Assembly (NCBI RefSeq): GCF_032271945.1
Contig: NZ_CP130319.1
Location: forward strand, 2,499,001-2,563,000
DNA from: Paenibacillus sp. MBLB1832
GTDB taxonomy: Bacteria; Bacillota; Bacilli; Paenibacillales; NBRC-103111
Length of the DNA: 64,000 nt
Direction of reading: 5' to 3'
Part shown: positions 9,667 through 19,436 of the stretch, one piece after another
How positions within the stretch are numbered: the first letter of the stretch is position 1
Layout of the letters: every line of letters starts with the position of its first letter
The notes under the pieces: generated by a model
Databases searched by the model: none
What the model was told of the DNA's origin: nothing
The model's input: only the letters and a program-made list of their open reading frames with translations
Made by a program: the position numbers and the translations under genes

Positions 9667-12155
9667 TGTACGCTAAGGTCATTGTCGATGTACCCGCAAA
9701 GCAAACGAATCGGGCTTTCGACTATGAAGTTCCTGCATCGCTGAGCAAGTGGGTCGAGGTGGGAAGCCGAGTCGGCGTCCCTTTCGGGCCGAGGGTTTTA
9801 CAAGGTTTTGTAGTGGAGCTGCATGAGACAACAGATGTGGATGCGAAGCGTATCAAGCCGATTCAGCATGTGCTGGATTTGGTGCCGCCGCTCACAAGCG
9901 AGCTTGTGAGCTTAGGTCGTTGGATTAGCCGCATGTACTTGTGTCATGAAGTGACGGCGCTGCAAGCGATGCTTCCTGCGGCGCTTAAGGCAAAATATGA
10001 GCGAGTGATCATCGCCGGCGACGAAGTGGACGAGGATCAGGCGCTTTTAGATATGCCGGATATACAGGCGATCCTTGATTTTGTGAAGAGTAAAGAGTCC
10101 GTCTCAATGGACGTGCTGTTGGAGCGTTTTTCCAAGGAAGGCGCGCTCATTAAAGAGTTGCTTTCAACGGGCAGGCTTTCAGAAGTGCAGCTCGTAAAGG
10201 ATCGGATGTCTACCAAGAAGGCGTTGACCGTATTTCCTCCTCCTGGCGGGGAAGGCTTGGAAGCGGCGCTTGCCGAGTTACCTGCTAGAGCGAACAAGCA
10301 GCAAGAGGTGCTGCGCTATTTGATGGAGCATCCGCATGCGATTCGCTTGACCGAGTTGATGGATACAATTGAGGTCGGTGCGAGCACGGTCAAAAGCTTA
10401 GCCGATCGTGGCTGGATTGAGCTGCGCGAGGTGGAAGTGATGCGCGACCCTTATTCGGGGCGATCTTTCGCACGGACGAAACCGCTCGTTCTGACGGAGG
10501 AGCAGAGCCGTGTGTTTGCACCGATCCGAGACGCGGTAGCGGAAGAGCGGCACGAAGTGTTCCTGCTTCATGGGGTGACTGGAAGCGGCAAAACAGAAGT
10601 ATACCTGCAATCCATCCAGCAATGCTTGGATATGGGTAAGGAAGCGATTGTGCTTGTGCCGGAAATTTCCTTAACACCGCAAATGGTGGAACGTTTCAAA
10701 GGGAGATTTGGCGACCTTGTTGCTGTTCTTCATAGCCGTTTGTCCAATGGCGAACGATACGATGAATGGCGTAAAATTACGCGCAAACAAGTGAAGGTCG
10801 TGATTGGCGCGCGTTCAGCGATTTTTGCCCCTTTTACGAAAATCGGCCTGATTATTATAGATGAAGAGCATGAATCCTCGTATAAGCAGGAGGAAAGTCC
10901 TAAATATCACACACGGGATGTGGCGATACAAAGAGCGAAGATGATGGGAACTGCGGTTGTGCTTGGTTCCGCTACGCCGTCTTTGGAGAGTATGGAGAAA
11001 ACGAGACGCCGCCGTGACCGGTCTCAGCCACCTTTTACCCTGTTGACGATGAAAGAACGTGTCGCGAGCAGACCGATGCCGCCCGTCATGATTGTGGATA
11101 TGCGCGAGGAGCTCAAGAACGGCAATCGTTCGATGTTCAGCCAGTCCTTGTATAAAGCGATTGAAGATCGGTTACACAAGAAGGAACAGATTGTTTTACT
11201 GCTGAATCGCAGAGGGTACGCGACATTCGTCATGTGCCGAACTTGCGGGTTCGTGTCCCAGTGTCCGCATTGCGACATTTCATTGACGTATCACCAGAGT
11301 TCTCACATGCTTCGCTGTCATTATTGCGGCTATGCCGAGCGTGAGGTGAAGCAGTGTCCGAGCTGTCAGTCGGAACATATTCGCCATTTTGGAACGGGAA
11401 CGCAGCGTGTGGAGGAAGAGCTTAGCAAAATTTTCCCTGGCATACGGGTCATTCGTATGGACGTAGACACGACGACGGAGAAGGGCTCTCACGAGAAATG
11501 GTTGACGATGTTTCGTGAGAAGCAAGCGGATGTTCTTCTGGGGACGCAAATGGTGGCAAAAGGGCTGGATTTTCCTGATGTAACCCTCGTTGGGGTGATC
11601 GCGGCGGATACGGTGCTGAATATTCCTGATTTTCGCTCGGCGGAGCGCACATTCCAACTGCTAACGCAGGTTGCAGGGCGGGCTGGCAGGCATGAAAAGC
11701 AGGGGGAAGTGTTCGTTCAGACGTACACGCCTGAGCATTACAGTGTGCAGTATGCGAGCCATCATGACTATTTGGCATTTGCCAATCATGAGCTGGATAT
11801 TCGGGCGAACCTTGGTTACCCGCCGTATCAGCGATTAATCTTGATCACCTTCTCACATGAGCAGGCGCCTCTGTTGGTTCGTTTGGCGGAAGCTTTCGTG
11901 ACGAGGCTCAAAGAGATTGCGAAACCTTATACAACTCAGCAGGTGGATCTTTTTGCAGAGGCTGTACCGCTGGATGCTTCGTTCCAATTTGATGTGTTGG
12001 GACCTGTCGCATCGCCAATTTCCCGAATCAAAGATAGATATCGATTCCAATGCGTGGTAAAATATCGGGGGAAGATCTGGCTGCTGACATTGTTGCCAAG
12101 ACCGTGGCCTGGTTTGAGGAACGCTCAACCAAAGAAAAACTGCTCATCAGCGTAG
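9666..12155 (+). CDS. priA: primosomal replication-restart helicase PriA, apparent frameshift near the 3' end
   Basis: Superfamily-2 helicase that reloads the replisome at stalled forks. Visible are the N-terminal DNA-binding domain, Walker A GVTGSGKTE near residue 303, DEEH near 399, and paired zinc cysteines around 524-570. The frame as read ends at 12155 with a tail rich in Trp, Pro and Lys that does not resemble PriA. Stepping back one base at the G-run 12067-12071 opens a frame that ends ...LLISVDVDPQYLM at 12181, the usual PriA C-terminus. So one G appears to be missing. This may be a sequencing or assembly error in a homopolymer, or a real mutation altering the last 30 or so residues. 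It overlaps coaBC by one base. Confidence 0.92.
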   Translation: MYAKVIVDVPAKQTNRAFDYEVPASLSKWVEVGSRVGVPFGPRVLQGFVVELHETTDVDAKRIKPIQHVLDLVPPLTSELVSLGRWISRMYLCHEVTALQAMLPAALKAKYERVIIAGDEVDEDQALLDMPDIQAILDFVKSKESVSMDVLLERFSKEGALIKELLSTGRLSEVQLVKDRMSTKKALTVFPPPGGEGLEAALAELPARANKQQEVLRYLMEHPHAIRLTELMDTIEVGASTVKSLADRGWIELREVEVMRDPYSGRSFARTKPLVLTEEQSRVFAPIRDAVAEERHEVFLLHGVTGSGKTEVYLQSIQQCLDMGKEAIVLVPEISLTPQMVERFKGRFGDLVAVLHSRLSNGERYDEWRKITRKQVKVVIGARSAIFAPFTKIGLIIIDEEHESSYKQEESPKYHTRDVAIQRAKMMGTAVVLGSATPSLESMEKTRRRRDRSQPPFTLLTMKERVASRPMPPVMIVDMREELKNGNRSMFSQSLYKAIEDRLHKKEQIVLLLNRRGYATFVMCRTCGFVSQCPHCDISLTYHQSSHMLRCHYCGYAEREVKQCPSCQSEHIRHFGTGTQRVEEELSKIFPGIRVIRMDVDTTTEKGSHEKWLTMFREKQADVLLGTQMVAKGLDFPDVTLVGVIAADTVLNIPDFRSAERTFQLLTQVAGRAGRHEKQGEVFVQTYTPEHYSVQYASHHDYLAFANHELDIRANLGYPPYQRLILITFSHEQAPLLVRLAEAFVTRLKEIAKPYTTQQVDLFAEAVPLDASFQFDVLGPVASPISRIKDRYRFQCVVKYRGKIWLLTLLPRPWPGLRNAQPKKNCSSA

Positions 12156-12231
12156 ATGTTGACCCGCAATATTTGATGTAATATTAGCTATTTTCACTAA
12201 TCGAAATGACTTAAAGGGTAGGTGCACACTC

Positions 12232-12711
12232 ATGGCTATTCGTATTATTGTTAAAGATCCAGATCCTGTGCTGCGCGAGAAGGCGGTCACAGTTACGAAG
12301 TTTAATTCCAATCTGCATAAATTGCTTGATGATATGGCAGACACGATGTATGAAGCGGAAGGCGTAGGCCTTGCTGCTCCGCAAATCGGTATTCTGAAGC
12401 GCGTAATCGTGATGGATTGCGGCGAAGAGCATGGCGGATTGATCGAAATGGTGAATCCTGAAATCGTAACATCCAGCGGCGAGCAAATGGGCCCTGAAGG
12501 CTGTTTAAGTATTCCTGGTCTTCGCGGTGATGTGCTGCGTGCCATGACCGTAACGGCGAAAGGTCAAGATCGTCATGGTAATCCGATTGAAGTGACAGGC
12601 ACAGAGTTGCTGGCTCGTTGTATTTTCCATGAGATTGACCACTTGAATGGCGTCTTATTTACAGATCTAGCGGTCAAAACCTATACAGCCGACGAAGAGG
12701 AAGAAGAATAG
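12232..12711 (+). CDS. def: peptide deformylase
   Basis: Removes the formyl group from nascent chains. All three motifs are present: GVGLAAPQIG at 44-53, EGCLS with metal ligand Cys91, and HEIDH at 133-137 holding the two His ligands and catalytic Glu. Length 159 residues, with an acidic EEEEE tail. AGGGTAGGTG precedes the ATG. The stop shares a base with the fmt GTG start, matching formylation and deformylation partners in one operon. Confidence 0.95.
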   Translation: MAIRIIVKDPDPVLREKAVTVTKFNSNLHKLLDDMADTMYEAEGVGLAAPQIGILKRVIVMDCGEEHGGLIEMVNPEIVTSSGEQMGPEGCLSIPGLRGDVLRAMTVTAKGQDRHGNPIEVTGTELLARCIFHEIDHLNGVLFTDLAVKTYTADEEEEE

Positions 12712-13676
12712 TGAACATTATTTTCATGGGCACGCCTGATTTCGCGGTGCCGTCCTTGCAGCTGCTCCTTGCGGAAGGCTACAATGTGACAACCGTCGTT
12801 ACACAGCCGGATCGGCCGAAAGGACGCAAGCGCGTCTTGACGCCGACGCCAGTGAAGGTAGAGGCGGAGAAGCACGGGATTCCCGTGCTTCAACCAGTGA
12901 AGCTGCGTGAAGCAGCATCTGTTGAGCAGATTCGCCAGCTTGCGCCAGATTTAATCGTTACAGCGGCTTATGGTCAAATTTTACCGAAATCGGTGCTGGA
13001 TTTGCCGAAATTCGGCTGTATTAATATTCACGCATCGCTGCTTCCGAAATATCGGGGGGGAGCGCCGATTCATCATGCTGTCATGCGCGGTGAGGCCGAA
13101 ACCGGCGTAACCATCATGTATATGGCGGTTGGGCTGGATACAGGCGATATGATTTCGCATGTGGCGCTGCCGATCGAGGATACGGATACGACGGGGACGC
13201 TTTTTGAAAAACTGAGCATTGCAGGTGCTGATCTACTGAAGCGGACATTGCCAGATTTGTTGGCGGGTCGGATCCAAGCTGTTCCGCAGAATGAAGCGGA
13301 TGCGGTCTACTCACCGAACATTCGCAGGGAAGATGAGCTTCTGGATTGGTCGCGTCCTGCGCTCGAGCTGTGGAATCACATTCGAGGTTTGAACCCGTTC
13401 CCAGGCGCATATACTTTCTGGAATGGGGAAGTCCTGAAGGTTTGGGCGAGCTTGAAGCCTCAAGCTGTGACTGGCCGTGAGCAGTCAGCTGCTCCAGGCA
13501 CTGTGCTTAGCTGTAGTGAGCAGGGGATAGAAGTCATGACTGGGGCAGGATCGTTGTGGCTGACGGAGATTCAGCCCGCTGGCAAAAAGGCGATGCCTAT
13601 TGCCGAGTTTATTCGCGGTGTGCAGATTCCTGCGGGGACTGTGCTGGGAATCGAGCCTCGGAATACGGAGAGATAG
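12711..13676 (+). CDS. fmt: methionyl-tRNA formyltransferase
   Basis: Formylates initiator Met-tRNA using 10-formyl-THF. The 321-residue protein starts at a GTG (MNIIFMGTPDFAVP), has the catalytic block HASLLPKYRGGAPI near 105-118 and a C-terminal OB-like domain. It overlaps def by one base. Its last few codons lie within the first copy of a 27-bp repeat that recurs 205 bases downstream, so the C-terminal residues are part of a duplicated element. Confidence 0.95.
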   Translation: MNIIFMGTPDFAVPSLQLLLAEGYNVTTVVTQPDRPKGRKRVLTPTPVKVEAEKHGIPVLQPVKLREAASVEQIRQLAPDLIVTAAYGQILPKSVLDLPKFGCINIHASLLPKYRGGAPIHHAVMRGEAETGVTIMYMAVGLDTGDMISHVALPIEDTDTTGTLFEKLSIAGADLLKRTLPDLLAGRIQAVPQNEADAVYSPNIRREDELLDWSRPALELWNHIRGLNPFPGAYTFWNGEVLKVWASLKPQAVTGREQSAAPGTVLSCSEQGIEVMTGAGSLWLTEIQPAGKKAMPIAEFIRGVQIPAGTVLGIEPRNTER

Positions 13677-13694
13677 TCGATTTTTTCGACTAAC
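13668..13694. repeat. 27-bp palindromic repeat, copy 1 (overlaps fmt end)
   Basis: The sequence has an AGTCGA/TCGACT dyad around a T-run. It recurs at 13873-13899 with one mismatch, and GAGCCT lies a short, equal distance upstream of both copies. Confidence 0.75.
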
Positions 13695-13758
13695 CTTGAG
13701 CGGTGAGCCTGGATGATAGTGAACTCAAGCAAATGGTATCGTTTCGAGCCAATCGGCA

Positions 13759-13790
13759 GAGAATAAGACCCCTGAGGGGGCCTATTTCTC
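13759..13790. repeat. hairpin element A in fmt-rsmB spacer
   Basis: GAGAA/TTCTC outer arms around ATAAGACCCCTGAGGGGG-type sequence, related in sequence to the hairpin at 13808-13844. It has no terminal T-run. Confidence 0.55.
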
Positions 13791-13807
13791 CTCGGGCTGG
13801 CTAATTT

Positions 13808-13844
13808 TGCTGGATAAGACCTCTGCGGGGTCTTAATTCCAGCA
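13808..13844. repeat. hairpin element B in fmt-rsmB spacer
   Basis: TGCTGGA/TCCAGCA outer arms and TAAGACCTC/GGGGTCTTA inner arms with a TGC loop: 16 potential pairs with one wobble and a two-base bulge. It shares the ATAAGACC...GGGG core with the previous hairpin. Confidence 0.65.
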
Positions 13845-13872
13845 AGTGGCAAATATTGAGCCTATAAAAACC

Positions 13873-13899
13873 GAGAGATCGTCGATTTTTTCGACTAAC
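13873..13899. repeat. 27-bp palindromic repeat, copy 2
   Basis: Second copy of the repeat at 13668, differing at one base. With copy 1 it flanks a 178-bp segment holding hairpins A and B. Confidence 0.75.
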
Positions 13900-13952
13900 T
13901 CCATATAAGATCCAAGTATGAACTAATGCCATTTCACAAATGAGGTATAGAT

Positions 13953-15413
13953 TTGTCTACACAACAATCAAACCGTCCGCAAGGCGGACAAAAGAAATCG
14001 CAGAGAACGGGCAAGTCCTCTGCGTCAAACTCATCCTCAGGCGCTGCGAAGAGCAGCGCTGTTATGCGTTCTGCCCGTGATGCGGCGCTGGATGTGCTTG
14101 TTCGGGTTGAAGAGAATCAGTCGTACAGCAATTTATTGCTGAATCAAGTCTTGCAGAAGCATGCGCTGGAGCGGGCTGATGCGGGTCTGGCGACAGAGCT
14201 CGTGTACGGTACGATCGGACGTCGCAACACGATCGACTTCTTCCTTGAGCGCTTTGTCAGCAAAGGGCTCGCGAAGCTGGAGCCGTGGGTCCGGTGCTTG
14301 CTGCGGCTGAGCTTCTATCAGCTGCATTATTTGGACCGCATCCCCGACCATGCGGTCGTCAGCGAAGCGGTCAATATCGCGAAGCGCCGAGGCCACCAAG
14401 GCATCTCGGGCATGGTCAACGGCGTGCTGCGCGCCATCATCCGCAGCAAAGACGAGCTCACGCTGCCGGCTGCGCTCGGCGACGTGAAGCGCATCGCGCT
14501 GGGCCATTCCCATCCGGAATGGCTCGTGCGCCGGTGGATCCGTCAGCTCGGTCCTGAGCTGACGGAACAGATCTGTGCGGCGAACAATGAGCCGCCGCAC
14601 GTGAGCATCCGCGCGAACGCGAGGCGGCGCAGCCGCTTGGAGCTGCTCCAGCAGCTCCAAGGCAGCGGCCTCAGCGCGGAAGCGTCAGAGCTGGCCCCGG
14701 CCGGGATCCTTGTGCAGGGGGCCGGGAACATGGCGTTAGTCCCCGGCTTCCAGCAAGGGGACTTCTCGATTCAAGACGAGAGCTCGATGCTCGTCGCCGA
14801 AGCTCTGGATCCGCGTCCAGGCATGAAGGTGCTGGACTGCTGCGCCGCCCCTGGCGGCAAGACCGCTCACATCGCCGAGAAGATGGACGATGTCGGGCAG
14901 ATCTGGGCGTGTGATCTCCATGCCCACAAACAGCAATTAATCGCAGACCAAGCCGAGCGTCTGGGCTTATCGTCGATTCAGACGTTGGTGATGGATGCTG
15001 CGACGCTGGATGAGCATTTTGCCGAGGCGTCGTTCGACCGCATTCTACTGGATGCGCCTTGCTCGGGCCTCGGGGTTATTCGCCGCAAGCCCGATCTCAA
15101 ATGGGCGAAGCAGGAAGCCGAAATTGAAGCAATAAGCGATATTCAATATGCGATACTGAGCCGTGTTCATCGCCTGTTGAAGCCGGGGGGCGTGATGGTC
15201 TACAGCACGTGCACGATCGAACAGGTGGAGAATGAGGGGATGGTGGAGCGTTTCCTTGCGGAACACAGCGAATTTGAGCTAGCTCCGCTGCCAGAGGATG
15301 TTTTCACTAGATTTGCCCCAGAAGCGGCTGCCCGAGGCATGGTGCAAATTTTGCCGCAGCAGTTCCATTCGGACGGATTTTTCATCGCAAGGCTTCGCAA
15401 GCGCGAGGTGTAA
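13953..15413 (+). CDS. rsmB: 16S rRNA m5C967 methyltransferase RsmB
   Basis: SAM-dependent methyltransferase for C967 of 16S rRNA. Starts at a TTG with GAGGT nearby. The first 40 residues are Ser/Lys/Gly/Gln-rich and likely disordered, making it longer (486) than the usual 450. A NusB-like RNA-binding domain follows (about 45-180). The Rossmann domain has CCAAPGGKT for SAM binding, DAPCSGLG and the catalytic STCT cysteine. It is the first gene after the repeat-rich fmt spacer, so it may have its own promoter, though none was clearly seen. Confidence 0.94.
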   Translation: MSTQQSNRPQGGQKKSQRTGKSSASNSSSGAAKSSAVMRSARDAALDVLVRVEENQSYSNLLLNQVLQKHALERADAGLATELVYGTIGRRNTIDFFLERFVSKGLAKLEPWVRCLLRLSFYQLHYLDRIPDHAVVSEAVNIAKRRGHQGISGMVNGVLRAIIRSKDELTLPAALGDVKRIALGHSHPEWLVRRWIRQLGPELTEQICAANNEPPHVSIRANARRRSRLELLQQLQGSGLSAEASELAPAGILVQGAGNMALVPGFQQGDFSIQDESSMLVAEALDPRPGMKVLDCCAAPGGKTAHIAEKMDDVGQIWACDLHAHKQQLIADQAERLGLSSIQTLVMDAATLDEHFAEASFDRILLDAPCSGLGVIRRKPDLKWAKQEAEIEAISDIQYAILSRVHRLLKPGGVMVYSTCTIEQVENEGMVERFLAEHSEFELAPLPEDVFTRFAPEAAARGMVQILPQQFHSDGFFIARLRKREV

Positions 15414-15492
15414 CGGACAGGGACGTGTGTTCGTTCCTGCTTTGTGGTAAACTATGGACAAATAGACGAAATAACAACAGGTTGTGATAATA

Positions 15493-16560
15493 GTGGGTTT
15501 AAAGCCATATGAAAAAGAGAAACCATTTGTTTATGATTTGAATTGGGATGAGTGGCAGAGCTGGGTTAAAGAAAACGGAGAGTCCGCGTTCCGTGCGGGT
15601 CAAATTTTCGACTGGCTGTATATCAAACGCGTGTTCAGCTTCGATGAAATGACCAATTTGCCCAAAACACTTCGTGACAAACTGAAGGAACAGTTTGAGT
15701 TTGTTACGCTGTCCGAGATTACGAAATATCAATCTCAGGATGGCACAGTGAAGTTCTTGTTTGAGCTTGAAGATAAGAATGCGATTGAAACCGTTGTGAT
15801 GAAGCATAACTACGGCAACAGTATTTGCGTGACGACACAAGTCGGATGCCGAGTGGGTTGCACGTTCTGCGCTTCCACGCTGGGCGGATTGAAGCGCGAT
15901 TTGCGACCAGGCGAGATTGTAGCTCAGGTTGTCAAAGCACAGAAATTGCTGGATGAGACGGGGGAGCGTATTTCTTCCATCGTGATCATGGGTATTGGCG
16001 AGCCGTTCGAGAACTATGAAGCGACGATGAATTTCCTGCGCGTCATGATTCATCCGAAGGGGCTCAACATTGGCCAACGCCATATTACGGTTTCTACGAG
16101 CGGTATTGTGCCGAACATCTATAAGTTCGCTGATGAGAACCTGCAAGTGAATTTGGCGATTTCGATTCATGCGCCGAACGATCAGCTTCGCTCGAAGCTG
16201 ATGCCTGTTAATCGCAGATTCCCGTTCGTTGATTTGATCGAAGCGTGCAAGTACTACATTGCGAAGACAGGCAGAAGGATTACGTTTGAATATGCCCTTA
16301 TGGGTGAAGTGAACGATCAGCCTGAGCATGCGGAGGAATTGGCGCTTGTTTTGAAGGAAATGCCGCTGAGCCACGTGAATTTGATTCCAGTCAACTTCGT
16401 GGCAGAACGGGATTTCAAGCGTACGCCAAGGGATGATATTTTCACCTTCCAACGCATTTTGGAGAAGGGCAAAATCAATGCCACCATACGCCGTGAACAA
16501 GGCAGCGATATTGCTGCAGCCTGCGGACAATTGCGAGCGAAGCATATGGAGAGCAAGTAA
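15493..16560 (+). CDS. rlmN: dual-specificity 23S rRNA/tRNA adenine C2 methyltransferase RlmN
   Basis: Radical SAM enzyme making m2A2503 in 23S rRNA and m2A37 in tRNA. The radical-SAM triad is CRVGCTFC near residue 120, and family features include GIGEP and the C-terminal ACGQL with the mechanism cysteine. Length is about 355. The start is uncertain: GTG at 15484 is also possible, but AACAGG is better spaced for GTG at 15493. It is followed 15 bases later by prpC, as in Bacillus. Confidence 0.94.
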   Translation: MGLKPYEKEKPFVYDLNWDEWQSWVKENGESAFRAGQIFDWLYIKRVFSFDEMTNLPKTLRDKLKEQFEFVTLSEITKYQSQDGTVKFLFELEDKNAIETVVMKHNYGNSICVTTQVGCRVGCTFCASTLGGLKRDLRPGEIVAQVVKAQKLLDETGERISSIVIMGIGEPFENYEATMNFLRVMIHPKGLNIGQRHITVSTSGIVPNIYKFADENLQVNLAISIHAPNDQLRSKLMPVNRRFPFVDLIEACKYYIAKTGRRITFEYALMGEVNDQPEHAEELALVLKEMPLSHVNLIPVNFVAERDFKRTPRDDIFTFQRILEKGKINATIRREQGSDIAAACGQLRAKHMESK

Positions 16561-16575
16561 TGAGGTGAGATCCGG

Positions 16576-17340
16576 ATGAAGATGGTAAGTCGAACCGATA
16601 TTGGGAAAGTCCGTTTAGTCAATGAGGACCGTGCCGCCATCCATCATCAGCTGAATGGCCTGTCTTTGGCTATTGTAGCGGATGGCATGGGCGGGCATCA
16701 GGCTGGCGATATTGCCAGTCAGATGGCCATTGATACGATAGGAGCACAGTTGCAGTCCATCCATTGGGGAATGTCGGTGGAAGCATGTAAGCAATTGCTG
16801 AGGGAAGCGATTGAGAAGGCGAACGAGGAGATTTATGCTTTTGCGTCTGGTCAAGAGAAGTACCACGGGATGGGAACGACCGTCGTTGCCGTCATTGCTT
16901 CACAGGAGCTTTTGATCATCGGACATATCGGGGATAGCCGTGCATATAAGCTGACAGGGGAATCCATTCAACAGCTGACCGAAGATCATTCTTTGGTCTA
17001 TGAGTTGGTCAAGAATGGTCAACTTACGCTTGAAGAAGCGGATCACCATCCAAGACGGAATTGGATTACGCGCGCACTAGGTACAGAGCCTAGCGTGGAA
17101 GTGGATCTCTATGAGTACACGTGGCGTCCAGACGATGTTATTCTTATTTGTTCGGATGGTTTGAGCGGGTTGGTTGACGATGCCGATATCCTGCGAGTTG
17201 TTCGTTCTTACGAGCAGCTGGAGGATGCGGCGGAAGAGTTAATCCAGAGCGCGCTTCGCGAAGGCGGAGATGATAATGTAACGGTCCTTTTACTTGCACA
17301 TGATCAGGATTCGGACGAAAAGAGGGGTGATGGGAATTGA
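16576..17340 (+). CDS. prpC: PP2C-type Ser/Thr protein phosphatase PrpC
   Basis: Metal-dependent phosphatase that reverses PrkC phosphorylation. The 254-residue product shows the PP2C signatures NEDR, DGMGGH with a metal aspartate, GHIGDSR, CSDGLSG and GGDDNVTV. GAGGTGA lies eight bases before the ATG. It overlaps the prkC start by four bases; the kinase/phosphatase pair is translationally coupled. Confidence 0.95.
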   Translation: MKMVSRTDIGKVRLVNEDRAAIHHQLNGLSLAIVADGMGGHQAGDIASQMAIDTIGAQLQSIHWGMSVEACKQLLREAIEKANEEIYAFASGQEKYHGMGTTVVAVIASQELLIIGHIGDSRAYKLTGESIQQLTEDHSLVYELVKNGQLTLEEADHHPRRNWITRALGTEPSVEVDLYEYTWRPDDVILICSDGLSGLVDDADILRVVRSYEQLEDAAEELIQSALREGGDDNVTVLLLAHDQDSDEKRGDGN

Positions 17341-19436
17341 TCGGAAGAAAGCTTGGAGGCCGCTATGAAATCTTAGACCGTATTGGCGGAGGCGGCATGG
17401 CTTTAGTTTACAAAGGGCATGATTTGCTTTTGAATCGCAAAGTCGCTGTCAAAGTGCTTCGCCAGCAGTATGTGCACGATGAGGAATTCATTCGTCGCTT
17501 CCGCAGAGAAGCTCAAGCAGCCGCTTCCCTATCTCATCCCAATGTGGTCAGTATTTATGACGTGGGACAAGAAGAAGATGTCCATTACATCGTGATGGAA
17601 TATATCGAAGGCAAGACGTTGAACGATTTGATTAAAGAAAAAGCGCCGCTGCAGGTGGAAGATGCTGTTCATTATGCCAGTCAAATTGCAGATGCCTTGG
17701 ATCATGCGCATCATAACGAAATCATTCACCGTGACATTAAGCCGCACAATATTTTGATTGGCAAAAATGGCCGTGTAAAGGTGACGGACTTTGGTATCGC
17801 GAGAGCCGCGACGTCGTCCACCATTACGCAAACGGGGTCCGTCGTCGGTTCAGTGCATTACTTCTCTCCTGAGCATGCAAAAGGCACGAATACAGGCGAG
17901 AAATCTGACTTGTATTCCCTCGGGATTGTGATGTACCAAATGCTGACAGGCCGTCTTCCATTTTTGGGAGAAAGCCCGATTTCGGTTGCATTGAAGCATT
18001 TGCAGGAGGATGTGGAAGAGCCGCGCAAGGTGAATCCGCTTATTCCGCAAAGTGTGGAGAACATTATTCTGAAGGCGATGCGCAAAAAGCCAGAGGAACG
18101 CTATCAATCTGCGAAATTGATGATGTCGGATCTCGATACGTGTTTGAATCCAGATCGCCGGAATGAAACGAAAATCGCTTTCTGGGACGCTTATGGCATG
18201 GATGAAGAGCGTACGCTGGTGATGCCGGCGATTCGCGCCGATCAGTTGGCACAATTCGATGAGGATGAGGATGAACCAGACAAGCCTGCTTGGCGGGATG
18301 AGCCTGCCCCATCCAAGAGTAAAGGCTGGGTCAAGCCGCTGATATGGATTGGTGTTTTGTTAATCGTGCTGGGTGCGATGTGGTACCTGGTTGGCTATGT
18401 GAAAGGGATGTTCGCGGTGGAGACCGTTGAGGTGCCGAATGTCGTGAACAAACCGCTGACACAAGCGCAAGCTGAATTAACAGCGGCCAAATTAACATTT
18501 AAAGTGGAGTATGACGCAGAGAGCAAGCTGGCCAAAGATATTGTCGTAAGTCAGGATCCTAGTGGCATGCGATTGAATGTAGGCACCAAAGTGACGCTGT
18601 ATGTGAGCAAAGGTGTTCCTAAAGTCAAGATGGATAATTACGCGGGGCAATCCCTTAAGGATGTTAAATTAAAGCTCCTAGCTCTTGGTATTAAGGATGA
18701 GCAAATCACGATTACCCAAGAGACATCAGAGAATGCGCCGGATATGATCTTGAAACAATCGCCGCTGGCGGGTGAAGAGTTCGAAGTCGCAAAGGCTGCC
18801 ATTGCGTTTACGGTGAGCAAAGCGAAGGAAACGTTCAAAATGCCGGATCTGGTTGGCTCCACGGAAGCAGAAGCGAAAGCCCAAATCACGAAGCTGGGAT
18901 TGAAGCTCCCGGTTAATGGCATTACACGTGAGAAGAGCTACAAGGTTGCCAAAGGGAAGGTCATTCAGCAGTTTCCTTTTGATAAGAACGCCGATGTTTC
19001 GGTAGGCTCTGAAATTTCGTTAGTCATCAGTGATGGATTGCCAGAGGATGCTGGACAGCTTACCGTTAGTGTGGCCGTGAGGCCTACGACAGAAGGTAAG
19101 GATTCGGAGTTCAAAATCATTGTGAGCGACGCTCAATATGAAAACTTCGAATACAAGACGGAAAAAGTATCGAAGCCGCAAAATTTGGATGTCAAAGTCA
19201 TTGTCTCTCCCGACAAAAAAGCCGTGATCTTGATTAAAGAAGGGGACACCTTAGTTAATTCAATTACACGCACCTATCAAGATTATTTGGATCAAAAGAA
19301 TGGCAAGACGGTATCGCCAAGTCCTTCCCCATCGCCGAAGCAGCAAAATTCAGGGCCTGCTATTCCTGTAGGCGGCAATGGACAAGGGCAAACTGGCGGA
19401 ACGCCTTCTAAACAACCGGCTGGAGGGGCTAATTAA
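17337..19436 (+). CDS. prkC: membrane Ser/Thr protein kinase PrkC with PASTA repeats
   Basis: Eukaryote-like kinase that senses cell-wall muropeptides and affects germination and stationary physiology. Starts at TTG with AGGGGTGATGGGA upstream. Cytoplasmic kinase domain about 10-270: GGGGMA loop, Lys39 in VAVK, HRD Asp133, DFG Asp151. One membrane helix at about 334-356 separates it from three PASTA repeats (about 365-430, 433-502, 503-573). A further extracellular domain follows. The last 40 residues are a Ser/Pro then Gly/Gln-rich tail, perhaps wall-associated. Confidence 0.95.
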   Translation: MIGRKLGGRYEILDRIGGGGMALVYKGHDLLLNRKVAVKVLRQQYVHDEEFIRRFRREAQAAASLSHPNVVSIYDVGQEEDVHYIVMEYIEGKTLNDLIKEKAPLQVEDAVHYASQIADALDHAHHNEIIHRDIKPHNILIGKNGRVKVTDFGIARAATSSTITQTGSVVGSVHYFSPEHAKGTNTGEKSDLYSLGIVMYQMLTGRLPFLGESPISVALKHLQEDVEEPRKVNPLIPQSVENIILKAMRKKPEERYQSAKLMMSDLDTCLNPDRRNETKIAFWDAYGMDEERTLVMPAIRADQLAQFDEDEDEPDKPAWRDEPAPSKSKGWVKPLIWIGVLLIVLGAMWYLVGYVKGMFAVETVEVPNVVNKPLTQAQAELTAAKLTFKVEYDAESKLAKDIVVSQDPSGMRLNVGTKVTLYVSKGVPKVKMDNYAGQSLKDVKLKLLALGIKDEQITITQETSENAPDMILKQSPLAGEEFEVAKAAIAFTVSKAKETFKMPDLVGSTEAEAKAQITKLGLKLPVNGITREKSYKVAKGKVIQQFPFDKNADVSVGSEISLVISDGLPEDAGQLTVSVAVRPTTEGKDSEFKIIVSDAQYENFEYKTEKVSKPQNLDVKVIVSPDKKAVILIKEGDTLVNSITRTYQDYLDQKNGKTVSPSPSPSPKQQNSGPAIPVGGNGQGQTGGTPSKQPAGGAN

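Noticed and set aside
12063..12074. Programmed -1 frameshift in priA
   Set aside because: Codons CGG GGG AAG permit P-site re-pairing only; the A-site AAG cannot re-pair on GAA, and no canonical heptamer is formed. A missing base is simpler.
15499..16545. 348-codon open frame on the reverse strand
   Set aside because: It lies wholly antisense to rlmN, has a composition typical of a codon-shadow (His/Asn/Arg/Leu-rich) and no ribosome site or family resemblance.
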